A DNA stretch of 64,000 nt from Hericium rajendrae (lineage: Eukaryota; Basidiomycota; Agaricomycetes; Russulales; Hericiaceae), in contig CM065887.1 of assembly GCA_033439255.1 (NCBI GenBank), forward strand, positions 2,232,001 to 2,296,000. The letters are read 5' to 3'. The notes beneath the pieces are model-generated. The model made no database searches, had not been told where the DNA came from, and worked only from the letters and a program-made list of their open reading frames with translations. The translations under genes were made by a program, and so were the position numbers. Positions 35,301 to 47,036 of the stretch are shown in pieces. The first letter of the stretch is position 1; each line of letters opens with the position of its first letter.

Positions 35301-38300
35301 CAGCGCCTTTGCCAGAGTCATTCAGGGCCCCCTTGCAGATGTCGCAGCATTCCATGTCGGCGAATGCAATGAGGCTGCCGCATCATTCTGTAATGTCGAG
35401 CCCCGGTGGTACTCTGCCAAGAATGCAACCGTATCCTCCTAGTCTTCCCGGTGCTGGCCAGATGCCGAGTGAGCGACCGCCTTCCGTATCGTCGCACGCG
35501 AGTTCGATGGGGTCTTCTCATGGCATCGTGCCTTTACGAGAATCATTGAGGCCTCCCTCTCAATTGTCGCAGCATGCTATGTCGGTAAACGCAATGGGGC
35601 CGTCTCAACAGTCTGAAATGCTGAGCCGCGGCGGTACTCCGCAATCGATGGAGCAGTATCCTCCTAGTCTTCTCGGCACTGGTGTGGCATCGGGAAACCA
35701 AGCAGTGCAGCGTTCTGCATCCAGATTGGCGTGCTCAAGTTCAACGGGAGCTCCCCCGCTGCCACACACTAGCGAGAGTGGCCCGCAGACATCTTCTGGA
35801 TGGCTTAGACCATCCTCTCAATCATCGCAGCCGGTGCCGGCAAATCGCGCCATGCAAGAAAGACCTGGAAGTACACACCAACCCTCCCTGTTGAGCCAGG
35901 AGGGCGACGCGCGGACCGTCCATCCACAAAGTACAGGACAGCCTTACAATGAGTACTCTCCGAGCAATCCACCAGTGGATGTTTATAGTCACGCTCAAAT
36001 CGTTAGACCTGTGCCCGTTGCCGCCAGTAACAATCAGATTGATGGCTTGTCATCAACACCAGTAATTGGCGACCGCGCCACATGCGGTGCTCCGTCTTTG
36101 GCACAACAGCTGGAGATTCAACGCTATGCCACCTCGGGACTTCCGGAAGATGGCGGACAACATCATAATGAGCAAGGGAGCAATGGGCAGCACAATATGT
36201 ACAAGCAGCAGGACGAGTACGAACAACAGCATAATCCCGAACAACAGCAATATTACAGTCATTTGGATTCCCGGAATCAGCCGCAATACCCTCCTCAGTG
36301 CTACTACGGTCTGGATGAGTATGGAAACCAAGTGGTATACTACTCGCCGCAGTTAATGAGCGAGGAGGAGCGGTTCCTTCGCCTACAGCAGCAATACATG
36401 CATGAAATGCAGCAGCTCGCAAATATGCAGGCGTCATTCGCTCATCCGCGGCAGGAATGGCTTACTGCCCAGCAGGAATGGCTCGAACAAGAAATTCCTG
36501 ATAACTGCGAGGGCGCCCCTTCTACTTATGTTGGTCACGACGTGCCTTCCCTTGACAATGATCCACAACAACATGGAACATTGAATACGAACCTTGGACT
36601 GCATCAGGTACGCTAGTCGATTTTGAGCAATTCATTGTGCTTATTATACAATACTTATTATATATCGTTGTTCAGCCGCAGGTTACCCGTGCAGAGGAGG
36701 GCTCCCAGCGCGACCCGGCTTATGGGTATGCCTTCAAATTGTTACTTATGTCAGGCGGCTCAGTCATTTGAGTCTTTTCTTTTCTAGCGATCAAGTATTT
36801 CCTAGGCAAGATGGTATGATCAGCCAGCAGCCGAATGTGTCGTCAATGCCGCTGTTGGAACCTCCCTTCCTTGAACAAGAGACCCCAAATGCAGGGCCCT
36901 CACGGTGGTATATGGACCGCCATGACGCAGGCTCAACCAGAGCTGAAGAGGAACACAACGTCATGAATGGCACCGAAGTCAATTCCATGGAGGTAATTAG
37001 TATCAGAATTATTGCTTCAGGCTACCCGTACTGATTCACGATATTTAACGCCGACAGGTGGATGTGGGCGCCAAAGAACGAGGTTGTACCAAAGAACGAC
37101 ACAAGAAAAAAGTATGGTCTCAGCCGAATCCCTGAACATTGCTAAGTTTTATATATCCATTTCTTATAGAAGCTGAAAGTACCAAAGCCCCGGAAGGTCT
37201 GCTCAGATCAGGCTCGCCTGGACACCTCCTGACATAGTTTTCCCTGCAGGAAAAGTCCAAACCCTCTGCCCGTTCAGCGAACCCCAAAGCATTCGGTTCG
37301 CCCATGGCAAGGGTGAGTATTTCCGCTGTCTGACATCAAAACTGCTGCTCAGAGCGATTGTCAAAGGATGTGCTGGGACTCGCCGACCTGGTGCAATCGT
37401 CCATCCCATCTAGGCTTTCGGAGGACCTTATCGTCCGCCAAGCAGATATGGGAAGCGACGAGCCGAATGTTCCACATATACCTTTCGCAGGTAACAATAA
37501 CCGCGGCGCCGATCTTTCCGCAACAGATGGGGTCAGTACTGCAACTATCATTGTAGGAAATGTACTTGACCCGCCTTTCAGATTGCACCAGGGATCCCTG
37601 GTCAGGCGGAGGATACTGTAATGTATCACGATGGTTCAGCCGATGACCCAACCCTGTTGGTCGAACATCACGACCATGAGCCCACATTTCAGACTCGTTC
37701 CGGAAACCACGCCGAATTCGGCTTTGATATTCATGGCGCGTCGAATGAGGGCGATCCAACGACCGCCTTCCCGTCTAGTCATCCCTCGAACATGCCGAAA
37801 GTATGAACCGACTTCGCTTTGCTTTTTCTTGTTTAGTGAATTGATCGTAATTTCCCAGGATTTATCGAAACAGTTCATGCAAGAAATTAACAAGAAAATA
37901 GATCATATGCAGCTCGACGTGGGCGACCGACTTACGCGGGTAGAGCACTGGATGTTTGGTACCCAATCAAGGACACCTCGTTCATCCAAGAGCACGAAAG
38001 GCAAAGAGAAGCAACATGCAGCCAATAGCGACAAGTCTGGTGCCGAATGTTCGGACACCGGTGATGACGGTGACGACGACGACGATGACGATGGCGACGA
38101 CGACGGTGACGGCGACGGTGACGGCGGCGATGACAACAGTGACAGCGACAGCGACGATGACAACAGTGAGGAAGAAGAAAAGCACAGAAGGGCAAAGAAA
38201 AAGAAGAAGAGCAAATCTAAGTCGGTTGGCGATACGGCTCGACATCGAACGGATGCACATAACGAATTCCTGGTACGTCAATCCGTAGCAAAGTGGTGTC

Positions 38301-39345
38301 AGCAGGAAGAATCTCAACTCTGATATTCCAGAAATCAATCCGAGAGCATACTGCGTATCTGATGACAGGGAAGCAGCCTCGCAACGTGAAGAGAGCCAAT
38401 CCTACTTGGAAGGGCGTGGTCAACCTTGATGACCAGGCTGCTCTGGATTACAAGTATATTGACGAGGAAGGTGAAACATGCAACCCATGCTGCTCGGAGG
38501 CGGAATTCCGTGTAGACCTTCACAGGGCCCCGCGCTGCGATTGGAATCAGTCTGCTGCCGATGTCTTCACGATGAGCTATATCAACAAACCCCAATACAA
38601 GGAGAAAGACTTCATGAAAATACGCGATGCGTTCCTCATCCATATAGATTACCTTGCTGGGAAGAAATTCAAGCGCTTCAAAGACAAACAGACGAAAGAA
38701 CCAAACAAACTGACGGCGATCCAAAAACACGAACACTTGTCTAGACAAGCATCCCGCACCAGATCGGTAAGGGCCATGCGATTAATATTCTCCACCATCT
38801 TAATCGAAATCATTGCAGCTCTACCTACGTCGATTGAAGATGTGTGAGGAGATACCCAAGCTGCGGAAGTGCAGACCCATGGTGAAGAGACTCGGACGGA
38901 ATTTTATGAGCGACGACGAGACCGACTATGAAGCCAAACAAGTCGGCCAGCGGCAATTTCACATTCTGCACGTACTGAGCAGGAATCCCAAAGTCACCCC
39001 ATGGCTCCGTTTGATGGATCAAGAGTACGCAGAGTATTCTGTAGACAATGCCGGTGCTGCCCCTCACGTCCGCGTAGAGTCCACCAAGCCTCAAACACGG
39101 AAGAAGGCGGTGAGGAGGGGTCTGCCTCACACGGCATATGACCCAGCCTGGCTCGCTCAGCTGGACGAAATGGGAAAGATGAAATATGGTATCAAGGTGA
39201 AGGAAAACTACCAATTCATACACGACGAAGAGATGATGAAGTTAGTTCGTCTCTTGTTATGCGCTTACGATTACTGATCCACAATTTCAGACGTCAAAGC
39301 GATCGAGCAGACAGGGCGAATCCCAGGGTACAGAACTCCTTGTGA
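32365..39345 (+). CDS. very large repetitive low-complexity protein with conserved C-terminal domain
   Basis: One plus-strand gene of about 18-20 exons and roughly 1,900-2,000 aa. The 5' exon has three copies of a 28-residue repeat (MEHHRDPPAEGSSIPPSANS type). Eight or so short exons follow with GT(A/G) donors (MALATDQ, VNPASASLSADPSNLHEHA, VAAAKAAEAKDAGGHFMNAK). A 2.4-kb exon (about 34236-36616) is Ser/Pro/Gln-rich with ILSRGGTPQ-type repeats and a QQ-rich end (EQQHNPEQQQYYSH). Near 38050-38175 is an Asp/Gly tract, then KRRAKKKKKSKSKS-like basic residues. The C-terminal domain is conserved-looking and aromatic: KSIREHTAYLMTGKQP, YIDEEGETCNPCCSEAEFRV, RNFMSDDETDYEAK, HVLSRNPKVTPWLRLMDQEY, GLPHTAYDPAWLAQLDE. 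I know this last part as a recurrent Agaricomycete domain with no assigned function. It ends KRQSDRADRANPRVQNSL, stop at 39345. The start is uncertain (Met 32365, 32506 or 32620). Confidence 0.7.
32620..32872 (+). repeat. 84-bp minisatellite, 3 copies, in coding frame
   Basis: Three in-frame copies of an 84-bp unit encode MEHH(S/R)DPPA(D/E)G..-type 28-mers within the first long exon of the large gene. Differences between copies are mostly substitutions, so the repeat is under frame constraint or is young. Confidence 0.8.
34320..35690 (+). repeat. coding tandem repeat with SRGGTPQ motif
   Basis: An imperfect higher-order repeat of about 410 bp built of two related halves. The motif LSRGGTPQ (or SRSGTPQ, SPGGTLP) recurs about eight times, alternating with RPPSVSxHxSSMGSSRGIVP and QMSQHSMSAN blocks. 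It keeps one frame throughout the large exon. Confidence 0.8.
38055..38180 (+). repeat. GAC/GAT-type triplet repeat encoding an acidic tract
   Basis: Imperfect GACGAC/GATGAC/GGTGAC repeats in the large gene encode an Asp/Gly/Ser run just upstream of a Lys-rich run. The opposite strand has long frames here only because of the repeat. Confidence 0.8.
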
Positions 39346-39794
39346 AGGGAGTGAAGCGTCAGATCTCACAGGGTCTCTTTAGTTCTGACAGACAGTCCGG
39401 CTTGCGACCACCCGGCAGGAGGTTGCATTGGAAAACGTATATAGTGGCCTTTAGCGTTAAGTCGGAAGCACAGCCTTGCATCGGCTTCGAGGCCGTCTCT
39501 CTCTCCCCATAGAGAATAGTTAGCTACTGCATAAAGGTATAGCTTCGTATAGACTGCGGCTCGGAATGTGTGCCTGTGCCGTAACGTTTGTCCAGCCTCG
39601 TCTGGCGCAATCTTAAGACAAGTCGAGTCTGTTGCAAAGGTTGGCAAAAGCCCGACGAGTCAGCCGGAATGGACGCGGAGCAGGCCGAGGGCGGGTCAAC
39701 CGCGCTTCGCAATTTCTCGCAGACGTTGGAAAGAATTGAGATTGCAGTACAAGCAACGAGAGACGTGTAGTAGCGTGCCAATCGAAGAGGGCGA

Positions 39795-39846
<52 letters not shown>

Positions 39847-40338
39847 AAAGAAACGAGTAAATGAATGAGTCACCGAGCGACAAGTTCAAGACCCCCTTAG
39901 AGATAAATTAGTGTATACATGATATAATTAAGCACACTAGAGCCCGCAGCCAAAGTACCCTAGTTGAATACCGAACACAAATACGGGCGGAAGACAAAAG
40001 AAAGTACTAAAAATGTGAATACTTGGTGTTTTGGTTCGGGAAAAGATGAGGATAGAAAAAATTTGAGAGCTAATAGAAGTCGACTCAGTCACCTATGATA
40101 GAGAACGCGCGTCGACACAGCGAAGAAGATGAGTAAGTCGATTTGACGCATTGTTTACAGGAGACGTAGTCCATGACCAGCTGGACGTCCTCGCAAACAA
40201 TGTCAGAATTGAAGGAGTGGAGGATACCTCGCTGTCGCTCGGTGGCAGTATCGAGGCCAGTAGTACCCTTTATGATCTTGAGTCTAAAACTTGGCTGGCG
40301 TACTTATTTCACTTCAGAGCGCCAGAAGGAGCAAGAAA
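39346..40338. other. intergenic with microsatellite
   Basis: 3' flank of the large gene and upstream region of the second WD40 gene. A plus-strand frame at 40151-40369 preceded by a TTTACAG acceptor may be a 5' exon of that gene, but the phases do not fit well. Otherwise only the tetranucleotide repeat at 39792-39853 stands out. Confidence 0.4.
39792..39853 (+). repeat. (GAAA)n microsatellite
   Basis: About 15 copies of GAAA with a single interruption near the 3' end, between the large gene and the WD40 gene. Confidence 0.9.
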
Positions 40339-41926
40339 ATGGCAGGTTATACTTGCTCTAAAACATTGACAACCTTTGGCGACTCTATCAATTGCATTGT
40401 CTTCTCTCCAGACGGGTTTTATCTTGCTATAGGCAGCGACGATTGCACTCTTCGCGTACTGGACCATCGGAACGGCGCACAGCTTCGCAAGATCTGCTAT
40501 TCCAATGCTATCACAAGCCTCGCATGGCATACCACCCAAACGCATGTGTTATTTGTAGGAAATCATGACGGGGACGTTGTACTCGTCCACTTCGGGGAAG
40601 GACAGGTACAGAGACGAGCTTCACCGTTTTCTTTTTTTTTTTGAATGCATTTAACCATCAAACATGACAGGACCTACCTTTGCATGTTCCTCTGCGCACA
40701 GGAATCAAGGCACCAGTAGAATGTATGTCATTTGACACTAAGTCAGGTGCTCTGGCAGTAGTTGTCGGCACGGAGGTGATCGTTTACGACCGCTTAGAGG
40801 ATAGTCAGTGATCGTTCTTTCATCATCTATGCTGTCCCCGGACTTTGCGTTCACCATACGTCGCATTCTTAGGTTCATATGCACATGGCCGTAATCTGCC
40901 AAGGCCTTCAGATCATGGCGTTCCTACCTTATCGCACGTTCTACCTCGCTACGTGCATTTTTGCAAGGCGGGAAGCTCCCTTGTAGTTGCATATTTTGAA
41001 CATGGCATTGCGTACGTCGTTTCCGCACTCCTGATTCTATCAAGTGATGAATCAACTAGAGTCGAGCAGAATCTGGCCATCAGTGAAGTCGCATACGGCG
41101 AGGATGATATGTCCGATTCACCGTCGTATGTGCGTAGTCTGGCTTTGTGTACACACGTCTCTCACTGATAGCTGCTCAGCGGGCAAGCAGCTATCTCGCC
41201 AAATGAGAAGCTGATTGTGATATGCAATCTATGCGACGGTTTTGACGTATATGATATCTCAACTGGTGATCACACCCACCACTTTCCGATTGTTCTGACT
41301 GATAATTATGTCCTCCCTGTCCTATTTGTCCACAGCGGGAAGGTCTTGCTCTGCGGGAGTCCTTGTGGTTTTGTAACGCTCTTCTCCCTTCAAACTAAAG
41401 AAACAATTCACGTTCTTTCTCATGGTGAGATGACTATAGACTCGTCGAGTGTCTGCACTAACTATCTGTAGATAAGTCTGTCATCACAGCCATCGTAAGT
41501 GAATACCACTAAAATCTCTGCATGCTCTGATCTTATATAGGCTTATGTGGAGAGGGAGCATCGATATATCATCACGGGCTCAGCTGGGACAGGGTCAAAC
41601 ATATTTATCAAACTTTGGGAGGTCTCAAAGCGCGGTCCCAAGGGCCCAAATCTCGCTCGCCGACAACCCCGTTTTTGTCAAGTGTGTCTTTCCTATATTA
41701 AAAGAAGGCGTCGTATATGATGAACTCACATTTCATTCTATCCGAGCCTTCACCCTATTCTCTTGCTATCATCAGCACTACAGCAATCATGTGTCTCTCT
41801 CTACTGTTAAATGCTCCCAGCTCAGCACGGCAGTTCACGCGGTCGAACATGATAAAAGCAACATGCTCAATAATTCCTGTAGTCCAGAAACTGATGCCCG
41901 GGTTGTTTGAACAAGTACGTTGCTGA
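40339..41926 (+). CDS. WD40-repeat protein with C-terminal membrane anchor (copy 2)
   Basis: Paralogue of the 27720 gene. From ATG at 40339 it reads MAGYTCSKTLTTFGDSINCI, with blades in IVFSPDGFYLAIGSDDCTLR and VLDHRNGAQLRKICYSNAIT, SLAWHTTQTHVLFVGNHDGD, MSFDTKSGALAVVVGTEVIV, YVHFCKAGSSLVVAYFEHGI, EKLIVICNLCDGFDVYDIST, VLFVHSGKVLLCGSPCGFVT and YIITGSAGTGSNIFIKLWEV. A hydrophobic helix (SLAIISTTAIMCLSLLLN) near 41760-41810 is the likely membrane anchor, as in copy 1. About eight exons with short introns. The order of blades and exons mirrors copy 1, but protein identity is low, so the duplication is old. Unlike copy 1, the start is open. The end is uncertain: a further frame at 41907-42224 could be a 3' exon. 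Confidence 0.7.
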
Positions 41927-44900
41927 TAATTTCGAAAGACAAATTGCTAAAACCTCATTCCAGTCGCTTATGGACCACCTTGAATCATGCAGAGCGTTGA
42001 GGCCGATTGAGTCCGCTTTGTTATCAGAAGGTTATGTCCATGGCCGCAGTACGAAGGTGAGTAATAGAATAAGACTGCTTGAGAAGTCCCAAGCCCGATG
42101 GTTTTGGGGCACTCTCCGGGTGACATCTGACATATTTTTATTTTCTGGTGCAGTCGCCATCTTCGCTTCCATATCAGGAAGCCCATCGGAAACTGCAAAA
42201 AACAGATCACGCGGAGGGGAGTAGGGAGAGTACTACATCTTCCGTGGTATACAACAGTCATACGATGAGCTCAATCGTATTTAATTAGTCATAAATCTTA
42301 TCTGGACTGCATGTTGTACTGTTATGCTGAGGATCTATGGGAATGTTTAAGGGTCACTGTGAGGAGGTTTTAAAGCAGTGCACCGTATTCATGCATTGGT
42401 CTAACACACTGTCGGTTTATGACTGGTTACCGGGTACGTGTTGTTGGCCCGCATTGTGCGTGACACATGACGCGTGACGGACGACTGCGCTCGATTGCCC
42501 TCGGCGACTGCTCCACACTCTGCTCCCCGACTGCCAACTTGAACTAGGACTGCCTACTACCCGCAGCTGCTTACTCTCCTGATCCGACGCTGACAAACAC
42601 CTGTCATCGAGACACACTCGCGTTTTGAACTGTCTGAATTGTCTACCCTAGGTGTTCCAAACTACCCGTGACAAACATGCTCAATCGGAGACTTCAGGAA
42701 GTATCGTCTTCCCATCTTAGGCTGAGCATATCGCTCTCGACATAGCCTGCAACCCCACTCGATGCTGGTCTGTTTACAACCCACCACTTTGTAATATCCA
42801 TCGACGTATCTCTGTCGCTTTACCTTTTTATCTCTAGTCAAATGATGATACTCAATCGTATTGCTTCATGCTTCGCTGCGTGAGTCTCTATTATGATGCA
42901 TTCCAATGGCTCCTGAATTACCTGCTATCTCTTACAAGCTATGTATTAAAGTTCATCGACATGAATGGGACTCCTGATTTGATGTTTGCTGGACGACCAT
43001 TCGCGCTGTTGGGTTGGGAACGGTGCCTTCCCCTCCGGATCTGAGATTGCTGATGTTTTCTAGCTGGGGCGAGGTCCAGATGCGATGACCGTGGTCAAGG
43101 CGGTTGAGCGGCAGGCGGAGCTGTGGACAGGCGGGAGGGCAGCTGTACAACAGACTGCGCGCGCACATCATGCAATGCCGTGCGAGAATGGGTGTTCGAA
43201 CTCGCTTTCTCTCAATTGCCATCCGAGCCGGTATGATCAATCGTCTAACCCCCAGGTCTTCAGCACTGCAAGTCTTTCCGTTGTAAAACAAGGTCGGAAC
43301 GATTCGCATTGAGTTGTCTGCAAACGCAGCTGATACATTTCGTTATCATCGAGGGACATGCATCTCTGGTGGCCATTTGTCACGGTGCCATCATCACAGC
43401 TTGATCTACAGTGAGAGGTGCTCGAGATGGGCTTGATGTTGAAGGTGCGCAGTATGCAGCCCGCATTGCCTGTTCGTGAGATCTGCTCACCTATTAAGAC
43501 CTTGAATCCGGGCAGCGCTGCAGCACCAACATGATCTTTTGCGCGAGGGTTCCTCACGCGCTCTCTTTTGAAGGTGTTTTTGTGAGGCGCAACCGACTCG
43601 TAAGCTCTATGGCTTAGCAACAATACTTTGGATGACCACGGCGTGTGGCGCCTAGTTTGAGCGACCGCCGGCCAGTCATACTGGTTCCATATACTTCATC
43701 TGCTGAGGAGTGTCTGGCATTCGTGAAGGAAACTGCATCAAGATTAGACAGTAAATTACAGAGAGCTTTTCGATATTATCTAGCTGTCTTCCAGTGGCGA
43801 TTCTCTCGCACAAGTGGGCCAACGCTAGTTCGTGCTGCCCATCTTTCGGATGGCGGGCAGATATTATAATTGACCACGGCGTCGCGTGATTATGGTGGTA
43901 GTCGAGCGGTATCGCAAGATCGAGATCGATCGGCCCGCGTGGGAAGCCAGGATGCTGGTGTGGTCGATTTTTTACCTTTACTAAGCCTGACGGCGTGGCA
44001 ACTGATATCGACGACATCGTCCTGAGTCCAACTCGATGCACGAGAGCAGTGTGAGTAGCGAGCAGCGCCCTTCCGCCCTGCCATCTTTCTCCTACGGATC
44101 GCACAAAAAAGCCCGGGGCATCTCCTTCGCACGTTAAGATGTCCTGCTCGTGACGATGCTGACGAGGGCGATGGTGTCGTAAGTGAGTTTGAGCTCAATT
44201 TTGCACGCACGAGCATACTTACATCCTTCCAGAAGAAATTTGGGAGTAAGACTATGCCCCATTGGCCTTGAACAATCCCCAACTTTATCGGCGTCAAGGC
44301 GAAGGCGAGCTTGCGACGCGACGCATAGAGGGGCCGCCTGCCGCACATTAACCCTGATGCCGATGCCTGCACGTCTCCAGAGCAAGAGTCGAAGGAGCAG
44401 GAAATCCCAAAAATCACTCACCAGGTTCCTGGCGAGGTTCAAGTTGATCCGTAGCAAGACCCTTCACGCCGGACGGGCTGAGGCGCATGAGCGAGCTAGG
44501 GATGCGCGAGCACCGCATTGCAACGTGTCATGGCCGCTCTTCATTCCTGGATATTAAGAACAGAGAACTGGTACGAGGATTGGCACGTACACGCTACAGA
44601 ACCACGACTGATGGTCCACGTCCCCCTCGCTCTTCTTCAGCTCGAGCACATCTTTCTGTTCTGTAGCCGTTATCACCACCATCAACATGGGCACCACCCA
44701 TCCATGCACAACAAATCACACGCACCAGTGCGGACTGCCGACATTGCATCCCCTCACATGTTTGCACTGGGTGCGTTTTATTCCGGTCTTCCCAGCGCAG
44801 TCGCCTGCACGGACGCGAACGCGAATAGTTCCTCGCGCGACGACGTAGGAGATCTGCTCGGTCGGAATCGAACAATGACTTGTTAGTGTCCGAACGCAAG

Positions 44901-44960
44901 ACCTCGCAGGCGCATGATGTCGAGTCGCCAAAGAAGATGAGACGAGCGGGACGTAGGACG
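41927..44960. other. gene-poor stretch; composition changes here
   Basis: No recognisable gene. Minus-strand frames at 43237-43623 and 43676-44104 (HPGFPRGPIDLDLAIPLDYH) look weakly protein-like but do not splice to anything I know. From about 43-44 kb onward the sequence is visibly richer in G and C than the first two-thirds of the window. Confidence 0.4.
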
Positions 44961-45812
44961 CAGGACGGCCGCGAAAACCAAAAATTCATCACCTAGACAC
45001 TCCCGCCCAGCATCGTCAGCCAGCAATCAAACAAGAAGAGAGATCAAGCAGACTAGCGTTCATGAAGGACAGCCCCGTCCACTGGACGAGGTACTCAATG
45101 CCAAGCAGGAACTCGGGTGCGAGGCCCAACGAGAGCTAGTCGACTTCATCGGCTGGCAGAGGCCCGCTGCGATCATGCCCCAGCGAGACGGTGACGAATG
45201 TGAGTGAGTAGTTAGATCGGACAGTGGTCCTGAATCCATGTGGCTAGCTGGTCAAGCGTTGGTGGTTTTTTAACCCCTGCGTTTGGCTTCGTTTGCTTAG
45301 TCGCTTTCAAAAGGCTGCTTTGGGCGCTTTGCACGACTAACACAACGACCACCATCCACCAGGACGACTCTACAGCACCCCACACATATCCTCCCAAGTC
45401 TACTACTCATGTGCCTATTTTCGTTCCGCTCTCTTATCTCCTTTTGGCGGCGTCTTCGTGTGCTTTGGGCTCGCCCGAATGGTGACAGCGGGGAGGTGGT
45501 GAGCATGGCAAGCGTTCCGGCCGTGTACGAACTCGGGTAAGTGTGTTTTCTGTGCATGCAGGAGCTAGTACTCATGGTTGCAGGGCTGAGGCTCCGGCTG
45601 CTCTGATGGCCATCATGCCATTCGGTTTGGAGGTCATTCAAGAGGCCGAGCAGGGTGATTTGGATGGTGGAGGAGAGAGCGACGGCGACGGCGAGGAGCC
45701 TGGGCACGGCGCAGAGGGCGCCGAGCGAGACGAGGACGAGCAAGGCGCTGCCATGGCCCTGACGCCGTTCGGTTTAGAGGTTATACAGGAAGAAGCAGAG
45801 GGCGAGCAATAG
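44961..45812 (+). CDS. possible exons of an unrecognised acidic protein
   Basis: Two plus-strand stretches read like exons. The first, after a CGTAG acceptor near 44960, contains RPASSSASNQTRREIKQTSV and PLDEVLNAKQELGCEAQREL, then VDFIGWQRPAAIMPQRDGDE before a GTGAGT donor at about 45199. The second, about 45581-45812, has a duplicated 9-mer: MPFGLEVIQEAEQ near its start and TPFGLEVIQEEAEGEQ at its stop, separated by an acidic GGGESDGDGEEPGHGAEG tract. Whether the two belong together is not known; the sequence between them (45200-45580) has a hydrophobic frame that may be another exon. I recognise no family. Confidence 0.35.
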
Positions 45813-46383
45813 AGATGCTCCCTCTGTAAGCCGTGATTTCTTGTCATCTTGGCTATCTTTGCTTTGACTTTTCATGATCTATGTGGTTATTCGATCTCGC
45901 CCGAACGACTGCGATTCACCTTGGGGTACTCTGTGCGTGTATGGCTCTGTGTTCGTCGTCAGGCTTGGGCAGCCCGTTCGTGCAACGCCCACAAGGTAAG
46001 TGGCTCAGAAAGCTTCTAGTTCATCGCCGCAGGCTCGCAAGACATGATTGGTGAACCCCCACATCGCCACGGATCGCGACGTCCAAAGGCGTCCCCGACA
46101 AGGCTTAATTCCTGCCCGTGATGCCCCCGCCGCCAGGTGTGCAGTTTTCTGCGCTCCCTTCCCCCGAGGGCCGGACCGTGCTGCTGTGCGCGTGTATGCA
46201 AGACCGCACTAACTCGGTGCAGGTGCTCGTCACTCGCCCCAGAGAAGGTGGACAATGTGATGGTCAAGTGGGGGGGGGGGACACTTCAGTATCCTTGGGC
46301 CGGCTGAAGGTATGTTCTTCCTCCCATGTAGCCTCACGTTCGCTGATGGCATTTCAGGAGTCTTCGTGAAGCCCTCACGTCCG

Positions 46384-47036
46384 CAGGCGAAGACATGCCC
46401 GGCGTGAAGCTTCTCAGGAAGATGGGCTGGCATCCGGGTGGGGCGTCAATCCACGCCTCACCTGGCGGCAGCGCAAGGCCCAGGACCTGGTCGCCGCGGT
46501 CAAATCGCTCAACGACATCGACATCGACGTGCTCAACGACATCGACGTCGATGCGCTCAACGACGATGAGGAAGCCAGGATGCATATGTACCCGCCGCGG
46601 GATACCGTACCTACGAGGTACGCGGGAAAGGAGGAAAGCATGGCCTCGGGTATGTGGAGAAGCTCGAGCTGCAGGGGTCGCTCGGGCAGAAGCGCAAGGG
46701 GCCATCGGGGCCGTCCTTATCTGGTGAGTGTGGATTTCGACGTCGCCTTCTTGACAAAAGAGGACGCTAGCTGATCGCTTTTGTGTTATAGCTGCATCTG
46801 GACTGGGCGCGCTGAACGAGACTTGAGGAAGATGAGACTGATTTCTACGATTTCTCTGCATGCGCAGAGAGGACGCACATGGCATTTGACGTATCGGATC
46901 CTGATGCTGAGGACGTGCGGCAGGTGCACCGCGAATGGTGTGTGATCGGCGTCTCTCAATGGGCCCATTCACTAATCTTGCAACAGGTGTTTACGGATCT
47001 GCAGAGTTCGACGATGGTACGCCAGTGGTAAGTGGA
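46384..47036 (+). pseudogene. GPATCH1: fragment of a GPATCH1-like G-patch splicing-factor gene
   Basis: After a CCGCAG acceptor the frame reads MPGVKLLRKMGWHPG, the start of the G-patch of GPATCH1-type spliceosome-associated proteins, which is followed in intact members by the conserved RLTWRQRK block. Here that block (NPRLTWRQRKAQDLVAAVKS) is in another frame. LNDDEEARMHMYPPRDTVPT follows, then a further frame gives HGLGYVEKLELQGSLGQKRK. After an intron (GTGAGT...TTATAG) come SGLGALNE, EDETDFYDFSACAERTHMAF and, past another intron, EFDDGTPVVSGFILAE, matching the family's F-DG--VLPGF block. At least three frameshifts break it, and both the N-terminal region before the G-patch and the C-terminal half are missing. 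Introns are retained, so it is a genomic-DNA copy and not a retrocopy. Confidence 0.75.

Noticed and set aside
37903-38338. Ser/Leu- or Val-rich minus-strand frames opposite the acidic tract
   Set aside because: They mirror the triplet repeat of the plus-strand large gene and have no supporting exons.
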